Shown here: positions 1 to 5,833 of the stretch, in pieces
Layout of the letters: every line of letters begins with the position of its first letter
Position numbering within the stretch: position 1 is the first letter of the stretch
Assembly (NCBI GenBank): GCA_045649145.1
Contig: JAZRPK010000081.1
Location: 1 to 13,659 of the forward strand
From: HGM11525 sp045649145
GTDB taxonomy: Bacteria; Bacillota; Clostridia; UBA1381
Direction: 5' to 3'
Length of the DNA stretch: 13,659 nt
Position numbers and translations under genes: made by a program
The notes under the pieces: generated by a model
Seen by the model: only the letters and a program-made list of their open reading frames with translations
The model's database searches: none
Told to the model about the DNA's origin: nothing

Positions 1-74
1 GTGTAAGCCGTGCATTATCCTACGGCGCAGACGGCTATAACACCGTACTCGAAAGACTGGAGAATCAAAAATGA
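1..74 (+). CDS. C-terminal tail of an upstream gene (partial, possibly azlC)
   Basis: Only one forward frame is open from the window edge; it reads through about 23 codons and ends ...LERLENQK followed by TGA at 72-74. The stop overlaps the azlD start as ATGA, the usual arrangement of translationally coupled genes. By context the gene should be azlC, the large subunit that pairs with AzlD. However, the visible tail is hydrophilic and carries no diagnostic AzlC motif, so identity is inferred from position only. Confidence 0.5.
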   Translation, partial: VSRALSYGADGYNTVLERLENQK

Positions 75-391
75 AATACTATCTTGGCGTACTTTTAGCA
101 ACCGCCGGCATTACATATCTTATAAGAATGTTGCCGCTGACGGTCTTTCGAAAGGAGATAAAATCGCAGTTCCTGCGTGATTTCTTCCATTACATACCCT
201 ATGCCGTGCTCGGTGCTATGACCTTTCCTGCGATACTTTACGCTACACGCAGTGTTATATCGGCTGCGGTAGGTCTGGCGGCGGCTTGTATATCGGCATA
301 TTTCAAAAGAGGCTTGCTGGTAACAGCCTTGCTTGCTGCGGCGGCAGTTTATCTGTGCGAGCTGATTCTTTCAATGACAGGGGCAATATAG
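71..391 (+). CDS. azlD: AzlD family branched-chain amino acid transport subunit
   Basis: A 106-residue hydrophobic protein with about three to four membrane segments. It carries the family pattern: YLIRMLPLTVFRK near residues 16-28, then a segment around residues 40-57 with HYIPYAVLGAMTFPAIL. AzlD is the small membrane subunit that works with AzlC to export branched-chain amino acids across the cytoplasmic membrane; length is normal for the family. The start is supported by GGAGA at 59-63, seven bases upstream, and by a four-base ATGA overlap with the preceding frame, which argues for translational coupling. No clear intrinsic terminator follows; the next gene has its own promoter 25 bases downstream. 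Confidence 0.9.
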   Translation: MKYYLGVLLATAGITYLIRMLPLTVFRKEIKSQFLRDFFHYIPYAVLGAMTFPAILYATRSVISAAVGLAAACISAYFKRGLLVTALLAAAAVYLCELILSMTGAI

Positions 392-415
392 CAACAAAAA
401 AATGCACACACCGCC

Positions 416-444
416 TTGACAACAACAATAAAATCCAGTATTAT
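416..444 (+). promoter_or_regulatory. Sigma-A promoter for the sugar isomerase gene
   Basis: A perfect -35 box TTGACA (416-421) and a near-consensus -10 box TATTAT (439-444) are separated by 17 bases. The likely transcription start lies near 451, leaving a short leader before the GGAGG at 479-483. No operator repeat is obvious around it. Confidence 0.65.
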
Positions 445-490
445 ATAACCAACTTAAACATTTAAGAAAAGTATAGTTGGAGGTATTAAT

Positions 491-1171
491 ATGAAACGTT
501 CAGAAATAAACAAGGCTATGAAAGACGCACTGGCAATGTTTGCAGAATATAAAATCACGTTGCCGCCATTTGCGTGCTGGAGTCCTGAAGAATGGGCGGA
601 CAAGGGCGACGAAGTGCAGGAAATAAGAGATAATATGCTGGGTTGGGATATAACCGATTTCGGTCAGGGTGATTTTAACAAAACAGGCTTACTGTTAATC
701 ACATTGCGCAACGGAAATCAGCTCAACCCCACCAAATACCCCAAAACCTATGCAGAAAAGCTAATGGTTGTAAAGGAAAATCAGATAACACCTATGCATT
801 TTCATTGGAACAAAATGGAGGATATCATCAACCGTGGCGGCGGTAATTTGATGATAAAGCTGTATAACAGTGCAGAAGACGAAAGTCTTGCCGATACAGA
901 CGTAACCGTTTGTATGGACGGTGTAAAATATACCTTCCCCGCAGGACACGTTGTATGCCTTAAGCCCGGACAGAGCATAACCTTGACTAAAGGACTCTAT
1001 CACAGATTCTGGGGTGAAGAGGGCAAAGGCACTGTTTTGGTGGCAGAGGTATCAATGACAAATGATGATAACGCCGATAACCATTTCTACGACAAAGCAG
1101 GACGTTTCCCTGAAATAGAAGAGGATGAAAAGCCGTTGCATTTACTGTGCAACGAGTACCCGCACAAATAA
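491..1171 (+). CDS. D-lyxose ketol-isomerase family cupin protein
   Basis: A 226-residue cupin-fold aldose-ketose isomerase of the D-lyxose/D-mannose isomerase family (interconversion of D-lyxose with D-xylulose, often also D-mannose with D-fructose). The N-terminal signature around residues 23-59 (LPPFACWSPEEW, then DNMLGWDITDFG) is typical. Likely metal ligands are H103 and H105 in the HFH motif, E110, and H171 in LYHRFWG. It is cytosolic, with no signal peptide. The start follows GGAGG at 479-483. It appears monocistronic: own promoter upstream, hairpin terminator downstream. No kinase or transporter gene beside it indicates which sugar it serves, so the physiological substrate is uncertain. 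Confidence 0.88.
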   Translation: MKRSEINKAMKDALAMFAEYKITLPPFACWSPEEWADKGDEVQEIRDNMLGWDITDFGQGDFNKTGLLLITLRNGNQLNPTKYPKTYAEKLMVVKENQITPMHFHWNKMEDIINRGGGNLMIKLYNSAEDESLADTDVTVCMDGVKYTFPAGHVVCLKPGQSITLTKGLYHRFWGEEGKGTVLVAEVSMTNDDNADNHFYDKAGRFPEIEEDEKPLHLLCNEYPHK

Positions 1172-1188
1172 AGTTCTGTAAAAATTTT

Positions 1189-1218
1189 AGAGACCGACTG
1201 AAACTCGGTCTCTTTTTA
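1189..1218 (+). terminator. Intrinsic terminator after the isomerase gene
   Basis: A perfect 9-bp stem, AGAGACCGA (1189-1197) pairing with TCGGTCTCT (1205-1213), with a 7-base loop and a following T tract (1213-1217). It begins 18 bases after the stop codon. Confidence 0.88.
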
Positions 1219-1238
1219 ATTAATGCTATACGGCGCAT

Positions 1239-1259
1239 ATGTCAAAAGGTGACGTCCCC
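1239..1259. repeat. Candidate dispersed palindromic-type repeat
   Basis: On the minus strand this reads GGGGACGTCACCTTTTGACAT. It resembles the GGGGACGGTTCTTTTGACA family of intergenic words I recall from many Firmicutes genomes, sometimes associated with REP-type transposases. Only one copy is in the window, so calling it a repeat rests on recollection, not on what is seen here. Confidence 0.3.
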
Positions 1260-1284
1260 AAAGGCAAAAAGTCTAGGTCAAAAT

Positions 1285-1298
1285 AGAGTAGAAGGACT
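1285..1298 (-). repeat. Imperfect copy of the tRNA-Trp 3' end
   Basis: Shares the 11-base word GTAGAAGGACT with the tRNA gene (1503-1513) and with the copy at 1335-1345, but the preceding run of G residues is altered. It lies about 200 bases beyond the tRNA 3' end in the direction of tRNA transcription. Confidence 0.4.
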
Positions 1299-1330
1299 CC
1301 TACGCCGTTACCTAAATCACAGATTTATAT

Positions 1331-1345
1331 AGGGGTAGAAGGACT
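1331..1345 (-). repeat. Exact 15-base copy of the tRNA-Trp 3' end
   Basis: AGGGGTAGAAGGACT here is identical to 1499-1513, which encodes the acceptor 3' strand and the 3' side of the T arm of tRNA-Trp. The copy lies 168 bases from the original. Duplication of a tRNA 3' end is the normal trace left by site-specific integration (attachment-site duplication), but a pseudo-tRNA fragment from a duplicated tRNA would look the same. No integrase gene is present. Confidence 0.5.
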
Positions 1346-1459
1346 ACGACTCACTTCGTTCGCTTGTATGCTTCGCCCTTTCCAATCACCCTTCGCTTCC
1401 GCTTGGCTTCTTTGGGGCTTCGCGATCTCACCCTACGGGTTCTCCCCCTTCCCCAAATC

Positions 1460-1494
1460 AAAACAAAAAACCGCCATCGGCGGTTCTTTTGTTT
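1460..1494 (-). terminator. Intrinsic terminator of tRNA-Trp
   Basis: On the minus strand AACCGCC pairs with GGCGGTT (1485-1479 with 1475-1469) across a 3-base loop, followed by a long T-rich run TTTTGTTTT (1468-1460). The A-rich stretch before the stem can extend pairing to about 16 bp with one bulged base. It begins immediately at the encoded CCA end of the tRNA. Confidence 0.85.
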
Positions 1495-1568
1495 TGGCAG
1501 GGGTAGAAGGACTCGAACCCTCAAGAACGGTTTTGGAGACCGGCATGTTACCATTACATCATACCCCT
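1495..1568 (-). tRNA. tRNA-Trp (anticodon CCA)
   Basis: A 74-base cloverleaf read on the minus strand. The acceptor stem AGGGGTA (1568-1562) pairs perfectly with TACCCCT, followed by discriminator G and an encoded CCA (1497-1495). The D stem is ATGT/ACAT with loop AATGGTA. The anticodon loop CTCCAAA gives anticodon CCA, decoding UGG. The T arm GAGGG/CCTTC contains one G-U pair and loop TTCGAGT. The first anticodon-stem pair (27-43) is a C-U mismatch, an oddity, and the variable region is 4 bases. A consensus promoter and a terminator flank it, so it is an independent transcription unit. Confidence 0.96.
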
Positions 1569-1587
1569 ATTTAATTGCTACCAAAAT

Positions 1588-1616
1588 ATTATACTAAAAA
1601 GACGACGGAATGTCAA
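1588..1616 (-). promoter_or_regulatory. Consensus sigma-A promoter of tRNA-Trp
   Basis: On the minus strand, TTGACA (1616-1611) and TATAAT (1593-1588) are both perfect consensus, with a 17-base spacer. Transcription would begin roughly 12-14 bases before the mature tRNA 5' end, as expected for a highly expressed tRNA. Confidence 0.85.
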
Positions 1617-1660
1617 GCAGTTTTTCTACTTTTTCTTGTTAAATTCACATATTTTATAAT

Positions 1661-1704
1661 AATTACAAAAAAGACTTGTAATTTCAGGAAAAATATATTA
1701 AAAT
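1661..1704 (+). promoter_or_regulatory. Candidate efp promoter with inverted repeat over the -35 box
   Basis: TTGTAA (1676-1681), a 17-base spacer, and TAAAAT (1699-1704) form a plausible sigma-A promoter upstream of efp. A perfect 8-base inverted repeat, AATTACAA (1661-1668) and TTGTAATT (1676-1683), overlaps the -35 box and could be an operator, though in such AT-rich DNA it may be chance. A TATAAT at 1655-1660 lacks a properly spaced -35 box. Confidence 0.45.
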
Positions 1705-1741
1705 ATATATGATTAAATTTTTACAGTGGAGGAATATAATT

Positions 1742-2299
1742 ATGATTACAGCCGGAGATTTCAGAAACGGTGTTACATTTGAGCAGGACGGCAACGTATT
1801 CCAGGTTGTCGAGTTCCAGCACGTTAAGCCGGGCAAGGGTGCAGCGTTCGTAAGAACTAAGCTTAAGAACGTTATCACAGGCGGTGTGGTTGAAAAGACC
1901 TTCCGTCCTGACGAAAAGATGCCCAAGGCTCACATTGAAAGAAAGAATATGGAGTACTCCTACAATGACGGAGACCTCTACTATTTTATGGATCAGGAAA
2001 CATTCGATATGATTCCTATCGGCAAGGACCAGATTGGCGATTCGTTAAAATTCGTTAAGGAAAATATGGTATGTATGATTCTCTCATACAAGGGCAGTGT
2101 ATTTGGTATAGAGCCGCCTACCTTCGTAGAGCTTGCTATCACAGACACCGAGCCGGGCTTCAAGGGCGATACGGCTACCGGTGCTAAAAAGCCTGCTACA
2201 CTTGAAACAGGCGCAGTTATTATGGTGCCCTTGTTTGTTGACCAGTCTGATATTATCAGAGTTGACACCAGAACAGGCGAGTATATGGAAAGAGTTTAA
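1742..2299 (+). CDS. efp: Translation elongation factor P
   Basis: 185 residues, the standard EF-P length. EF-P binds between the ribosomal P and E sites and relieves stalling at polyproline stretches. The N-terminal KOW-like domain carries KPGKGAAF, with K32 at the tip where post-translational modification occurs in many bacteria. The OB domains follow, with the family C-terminal signature around residues 160-182 (GAVIMVPLFV, then DTRTGEYMERV). I chose the ATG at 1742 because GGAGG lies at 1728-1732; an in-frame upstream ATG at 1709 would add eleven residues ahead of that site and make the protein abnormally long. The next gene begins 21 bases after the stop with no terminator between, so the two are likely cotranscribed. 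Confidence 0.97.
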   Translation: MITAGDFRNGVTFEQDGNVFQVVEFQHVKPGKGAAFVRTKLKNVITGGVVEKTFRPDEKMPKAHIERKNMEYSYNDGDLYYFMDQETFDMIPIGKDQIGDSLKFVKENMVCMILSYKGSVFGIEPPTFVELAITDTEPGFKGDTATGAKKPATLETGAVIMVPLFVDQSDIIRVDTRTGEYMERV

Positions 2300-2320
2300 T
2301 TCTTGAGAGGAGCGTTCACT

Positions 2321-2779
2321 ATGGATAGCTTAACTTCAAAGGCAGCATACTTAAAAGGTCTTGCAGACGGTATGAATCTTGACACAGAAAAGGCTGAGAA
2401 CAAGCTGCTTGTTAAAATTATTGACGCTATATCAGATATCGCCGAGGCGGTTGAAGATGTTTGTTACGCAAATGACGAGTTAGAAGAGCTTGTACACGAG
2501 CTTGACGAAGATTTGCACGACGTTGAGGAGCTTGTCTACGATTACGACGATGAAGACGAGGATGAGGATGACGACGATTTCGACATCATCGATTATGACG
2601 ATGATGAGGATATGGGATTTTTCGAAATTCAGTGCCCCAACTGCAACGAAGACGTAATGGTAGATTTTGATGCACTTGACGACGATGCTCCCATCATCTG
2701 TCCCAACTGCCGTGAGGAAATCGAGCTTGAATTCGATTGCGACTGTGATTGTGACGAGTGTCATCACGATGACGAATAA
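2321..2779 (+). CDS. CD1247-type N-terminal domain protein with zinc ribbon
   Basis: A 152-residue strongly acidic protein. Residues 1-70 resemble the CD1247 N-terminal domain known from Clostridia (a helical SKAAYLKGLADGMNL start and LLVKIIDAISDIAEAVED). Residues 75-97 are almost all Asp/Glu, a likely disordered linker. Residues 105-130 hold two CPNC motifs, a typical zinc-ribbon metal site, and the tail (140-149) has alternating Cys/Asp and two His. Function is unknown; a nucleic-acid or protein-binding role is only suggested by the ribbon. From memory, homologues often lie next to efp, as here. The start is the ATG at 2321, preceded by GAGAGGAG (2305-2312); an in-frame TTG at 2303 precedes the ribosome site and is unlikely. 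A terminator follows the stop. Confidence 0.82.
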   Translation: MDSLTSKAAYLKGLADGMNLDTEKAENKLLVKIIDAISDIAEAVEDVCYANDELEELVHELDEDLHDVEELVYDYDDEDEDEDDDDFDIIDYDDDEDMGFFEIQCPNCNEDVMVDFDALDDDAPIICPNCREEIELEFDCDCDCDECHHDDE

Positions 2780-2791
2780 TTAAAAAAGTAA

Positions 2792-2824
2792 CCGCTGCTT
2801 ATAATAAAAGCAGCGGCTTTTTTA
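2792..2824. terminator. Bidirectional terminator between convergent operons
   Basis: A perfect 9-bp stem, CCGCTGCTT (2792-2800) with AAGCAGCGG (2808-2816), loop of 7 bases. Six or more T residues follow on the plus strand (2818-2823), and an A run precedes it (2783-2788) that supplies a T tract for minus-strand transcripts. It can end both the efp operon and the pcrA-HAD operon, whose last stop codon is at 2822-2824. Confidence 0.85.
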
Positions 2825-3472
2825 TTTGATTTCTTTTATAATCTCCGATGCGTGCTTTACGATAAAGTCCGCACCTGCACCCTCCAGTTCTTCTCTATCT
2901 CTAAATCCCCATTCTACGCCAATCGTCAGAAAACCTGCATTTTTACCTGTTTTAATATCGACAGCCGTATCGCCGACAAACGCCGTATCTCTTGGTTCTG
3001 CCCCAATCAGACGGCATATCTCAAGGGGTGCATCGGGCGAGGGCTTTACAGGGTATTCTTGTTTTTTTCCCCAGACTTCATCAAACACATCGGGAAATAC
3101 CCTCTCTACAATTACACTTGTCACATTATGCGGTTTGTTTGAAAGAACTGCAAGCCTGACACCACTTTTTTTAAGCTCGACAAGCATTTCTTTAATCCCC
3201 TCATACGGCTCGGTCAGATACATCTGGCCTGCCTCATATGCCCTGTCATACGCCGCACCGACCGCCTGATACAATTCGCTCGTGTCATTGCCAGATTCTG
3301 CAAGCATACGATGAATAAGCAAATCTCTCCCGTCACCGATAAGGGCCTTGTACCGCTCGGTTTCTATTGTCGGCAAACCATACAGTTTGAGTGCATAATT
3401 GCCGTAGTATGCAATAGTCGGCAAAGTGTTAAGCAAGGTGCCGTCTAAATCAAATATTACTAATTTAGTCAT
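2822..3472 (-). CDS. HAD family hydrolase, phosphoglycolate phosphatase-like
   Basis: 216 residues of the haloacid dehalogenase superfamily, cap type as in Gph/PpaX phosphatases. The motifs are in order: FDLDGTLLNT at 7-16 (nucleophile D8, acid D10), the SNK triplet near 113-115 (motif II), a Lys in VKPSPD near 149-154, and GDTAVDIKTGKNAG near 172-185 (Mg2+-binding acidic residues). The substrate cannot be read from sequence; 2-phosphoglycolate from DNA repair or a nonspecific phosphomonoester are options. I start at the ATG at 3472 with GAGG at 3484-3481; longer upstream versions enter pcrA. The ribosome site overlaps the pcrA stop codon (10-base gap), so it is the second gene of the pcrA operon. 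Confidence 0.87.
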   Translation of the reverse strand: MTKLVIFDLDGTLLNTLPTIAYYGNYALKLYGLPTIETERYKALIGDGRDLLIHRMLAESGNDTSELYQAVGAAYDRAYEAGQMYLTEPYEGIKEMLVELKKSGVRLAVLSNKPHNVTSVIVERVFPDVFDEVWGKKQEYPVKPSPDAPLEICRLIGAEPRDTAFVGDTAVDIKTGKNAGFLTIGVEWGFRDREELEGAGADFIVKHASEIIKEIK

Positions 3473-3482
3473 AAATAATTCC

Positions 3483-5669
3483 TCAAATTTTCTTAAGCTT
3501 GGCATATGCTGCCATAAGGCGTTTTGTGCCCACCGAGTCAAAGCTTATCTCCAAAAGTGCATCACGCTCAAAGGGCGTTACTGCCACAACCGTTCCCTCC
3601 CCAAATTTGGGGTGCGATACACGATCACCTGTTGTGAAAAGACCGCCCGAAATATTTTGCGTTTTAGCAGGAGCAGGCTTTTGATATGTTTCGGCAAATG
3701 ATTTGCTTCGGCTATAAACTTCTGCCGCACGATTTTCCACCCTGTTAATCGGCGTTCCTACTTCCTTTAGGTACTCGCTCGGAATTTCCTTAAAGAACCT
3801 CGACGGGAAAGCGGGCGAGGTTTTGCCGAACAGGGTACGTGACCTTGCCTGTGTAACATAGAGCGTCTTTTTCGCACGGGTTATTGCAACATAGCAGAGT
3901 CTTCTCTCCTCCTCTATGTCCTCGTCTGTGTTAGAGCGTGCCGATGGGAACAGACCGTCCTCCAGACCTGCAATAAACACAACAGGGAACTCGAGTCCCT
4001 TTGCGCTGTGAACTGTCATCAGCACGCAGGCGTCCTGATCCTCGTCATAAGCATCAATCTCCGAAACGAGTGCCACATTTTCCAAAAAGCCGCCAAGTGA
4101 CGGGTTTTCTGCACTTTTTTCATATTCGGCAACAGCCGACATAAACTCGTTTAAGTTCTCTATCCTTGTTCTAGATTCAACGCTGTTTTCCAGCTCGAGC
4201 ATTGCCATATATCCGCTTTCATTAAGCACACGTGCGACAAGGTCGGAAACGTGCGACACCTCTGCGGATTTTTGAAAGGACTTAATTAACCTTCCGAACT
4301 CGACCATCTTAACAGCCGCTCTTGAAAGCTCAGAATATTCATTAGCATAAAGCACCGTTTCGAAAAGAGTTATGTCATTTTCCGCAGCAATAATCTCTGC
4401 CTTTTCCATAGATGCTGCACCTATACCACGCTTTGGCTCGTTTATAATCCTCTTTAAGCTGACAGCGTCCGACGGGTTATGAATTAGCCTCAAATATGCA
4501 ATAATGTCCTTTATTTCCTTTCGGTCATAGAACCTCAACCCCGCCAGAACACGATACGGAACAGCATACTGTAACAGCATTTCCTCAAGGACACGGGACT
4601 GTGCGTTGGTGCGGTAAAGGATTGCGCAATCGGAAAATTTTGCACCCTTTTGCACCCTTTCGGAAATCTGACCTGCGATAAATCTCGCTTCATCACGCTC
4701 GTTTTGTCCCACAAAGCTGAAAATCAAATCTCCGCCCTCTTTTGCTGTCCAGAGGTTTTTGCCCTTTCTGCCACGGTTATGGGCGATAACTGCATTGGCT
4801 GCGTTTAGTATATTTGATGTAGAACGATAGTTCTGCTCTAATTTAACCACGTGTGCATTCGGATATTCCTTTTCAAAATCGAGAATATTTCTTATATTTG
4901 CACCACGGAAACGGTAGATACTCTGGTCATCGTCTCCGACAACGCAGATATTTCCATCACTGCCTGCAAGCAAAGAAATCAGCATATACTGAGCATTGTT
5001 GGTGTCCTGATACTCGTCTACCATTATATATCTAAACCGCTCACGATATTTTTCCAGAACGTCGGGGTTTTCAGAAAGGGCTTTGACTGCCATAAATACT
5101 ATATCATCAAAATCGAGCGCATTATTCTTTTTAAGCTTTTTCTGATAAAGCTCATACACATCGGCAATGACCTTTTTTCTGTGGTCGGTAGCGTTTATAA
5201 GAGCATATGCCGATGCGTCCTGAAGGTTATCTTTTGCACGGCTTATTTCGCCCTGAAGCATCTTAAGCGGCATCAAGCGTTCATCGATGTTGAGCTCCTT
5301 CATACAATCCTTTATTACCGTCTTTGAATCGGCGCTGTCATAGATAACAAAGCTCGGGTCAAAGCCTATTCTCTCCGAGCAGCTGCGAAGTAGCCTTACG
5401 CACGCCGAATGAAAGGTGGAAATCCACATCTCACGTGCTATCGGCCCGATTTGAGCCTCGATTCGCTCACGCATTTCCGCCGCCGCTTTGTTGGTAAAGG
5501 TAATTGCCAAAATATTATAAGGTTTTATATTTTTTGTTTCCAATATATATGCAAGACGGCTTACAAGCATAGTAGTCTTGCCGCTGCCTGCGCCTGCAAG
5601 CACCAAAACCTGACCGTCGGTATGCCAAATAGCCTCAAGCTGTTTTTCGTTAAATCGGCTAAAATCCAT
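3483..5669 (-). CDS. pcrA: ATP-dependent DNA helicase PcrA (UvrD/Rep family)
   Basis: 728 residues, normal for PcrA, a superfamily 1A 3'-5' helicase acting in DNA repair, rolling-circle replication and transcription-replication conflict resolution. Visible motifs: Q motif near 7-12 (NEKQLEA), Walker A AGAGSGKT (25-32), TFTNKAA (58-63 region), Walker B DEYQDT (218-223), GDDDQSIYRFRGA (245-257), QNYRS (279-283), VHSAKGLEFP near 555, and AITRAKK near 597. The last ~50 residues (GDRVSHPKFGEGTVV onwards) form the Tudor-like domain that in PcrA contacts RNA polymerase. The start at 5669 has GGAGG five bases upstream; an in-frame ATG four codons earlier overlaps that site and is less likely. First gene of a two-gene operon with the HAD phosphatase. 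Confidence 0.95.
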   Translation of the reverse strand: MDFSRFNEKQLEAIWHTDGQVLVLAGAGSGKTTMLVSRLAYILETKNIKPYNILAITFTNKAAAEMRERIEAQIGPIAREMWISTFHSACVRLLRSCSERIGFDPSFVIYDSADSKTVIKDCMKELNIDERLMPLKMLQGEISRAKDNLQDASAYALINATDHRKKVIADVYELYQKKLKKNNALDFDDIVFMAVKALSENPDVLEKYRERFRYIMVDEYQDTNNAQYMLISLLAGSDGNICVVGDDDQSIYRFRGANIRNILDFEKEYPNAHVVKLEQNYRSTSNILNAANAVIAHNRGRKGKNLWTAKEGGDLIFSFVGQNERDEARFIAGQISERVQKGAKFSDCAILYRTNAQSRVLEEMLLQYAVPYRVLAGLRFYDRKEIKDIIAYLRLIHNPSDAVSLKRIINEPKRGIGAASMEKAEIIAAENDITLFETVLYANEYSELSRAAVKMVEFGRLIKSFQKSAEVSHVSDLVARVLNESGYMAMLELENSVESRTRIENLNEFMSAVAEYEKSAENPSLGGFLENVALVSEIDAYDEDQDACVLMTVHSAKGLEFPVVFIAGLEDGLFPSARSNTDEDIEEERRLCYVAITRAKKTLYVTQARSRTLFGKTSPAFPSRFFKEIPSEYLKEVGTPINRVENRAAEVYSRSKSFAETYQKPAPAKTQNISGGLFTTGDRVSHPKFGEGTVVAVTPFERDALLEISFDSVGTKRLMAAYAKLKKI

Positions 5670-5706
5670 AATTTCCTCCAAATAAAATCAAATCACATAC
5701 AAAATA

Positions 5707-5735
5707 ATAATACCACAAAAAGACAAGCCTGTCCA
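5707..5735 (-). promoter_or_regulatory. Candidate sigma-A promoter of the pcrA operon
   Basis: On the minus strand TGGACA (5735-5730) and TATTAT (5712-5707), each one base off consensus, are separated by exactly 17 bases. This places the start site about 30 bases upstream of the ribosome binding site. It lies in the 164-base divergent spacer between pcrA and spoIVB. Confidence 0.6.
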
Positions 5736-5833
5736 CTTGTAAAAAAATAAATTTGAAAAAATTGACGTAATGGAAACTGCGTGGAAAGAGATACTATTGT
5801 ATGTGATATTCCGAATACGAAAGGAAGAATTAA

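Larger units (their letters stand above)
1219..1459. other. Non-coding spacer with repeat remnants
   Basis: About 240 bases between the isomerase terminator and the tRNA-Trp terminator. Open frames here lack a ribosome binding site and look like nothing coding. It contains a GTCAAAAGG/GACGTCCCC-type motif at 1239-1259, two partial copies of the tRNA-Trp 3' end (1285-1298 and 1331-1345), and a stretch around 1350-1450 rich in CTTCG/TTCGCTT-like repeated words. Base composition at 1350-1450 is GC-richer than the flanks. It looks like decayed repetitive or recombined DNA beside a tRNA gene. Confidence 0.5.

Noticed and set aside
1351..1597. Several overlapping open frames on both strands across the tRNA-Trp gene, one containing a GVEGLEPSRTVLETG-like stretch
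   Set aside because: These are translations of the tRNA antisense strand and its flank, a well-known source of spurious proteins; they have no ribosome binding site and overlap the tRNA and its terminator.
1709..1741. Upstream in-frame ATG for efp adding eleven residues
   Set aside because: It lies before the GGAGG ribosome site and gives a longer protein than the EF-P norm.
2540..2620. Repetitive GAC/GAT/GAG-rich stretch as a DNA repeat element
   Set aside because: It is simply the codons of the Asp/Glu tract in the zinc-ribbon protein.
3473..3541. N-terminal extension of the HAD phosphatase into pcrA
   Set aside because: The FDLDGT motif must sit near the N-terminus, and a good ribosome site precedes the ATG at 3472.
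5762..5797. TTGACG at 5762 or GATACTA at 5790 as a spoIVB promoter
   Set aside because: TTGACG has no -10 box at proper spacing. GATACTA resembles a sigma-G -10 element, but no matching -35 word lies at the right distance.
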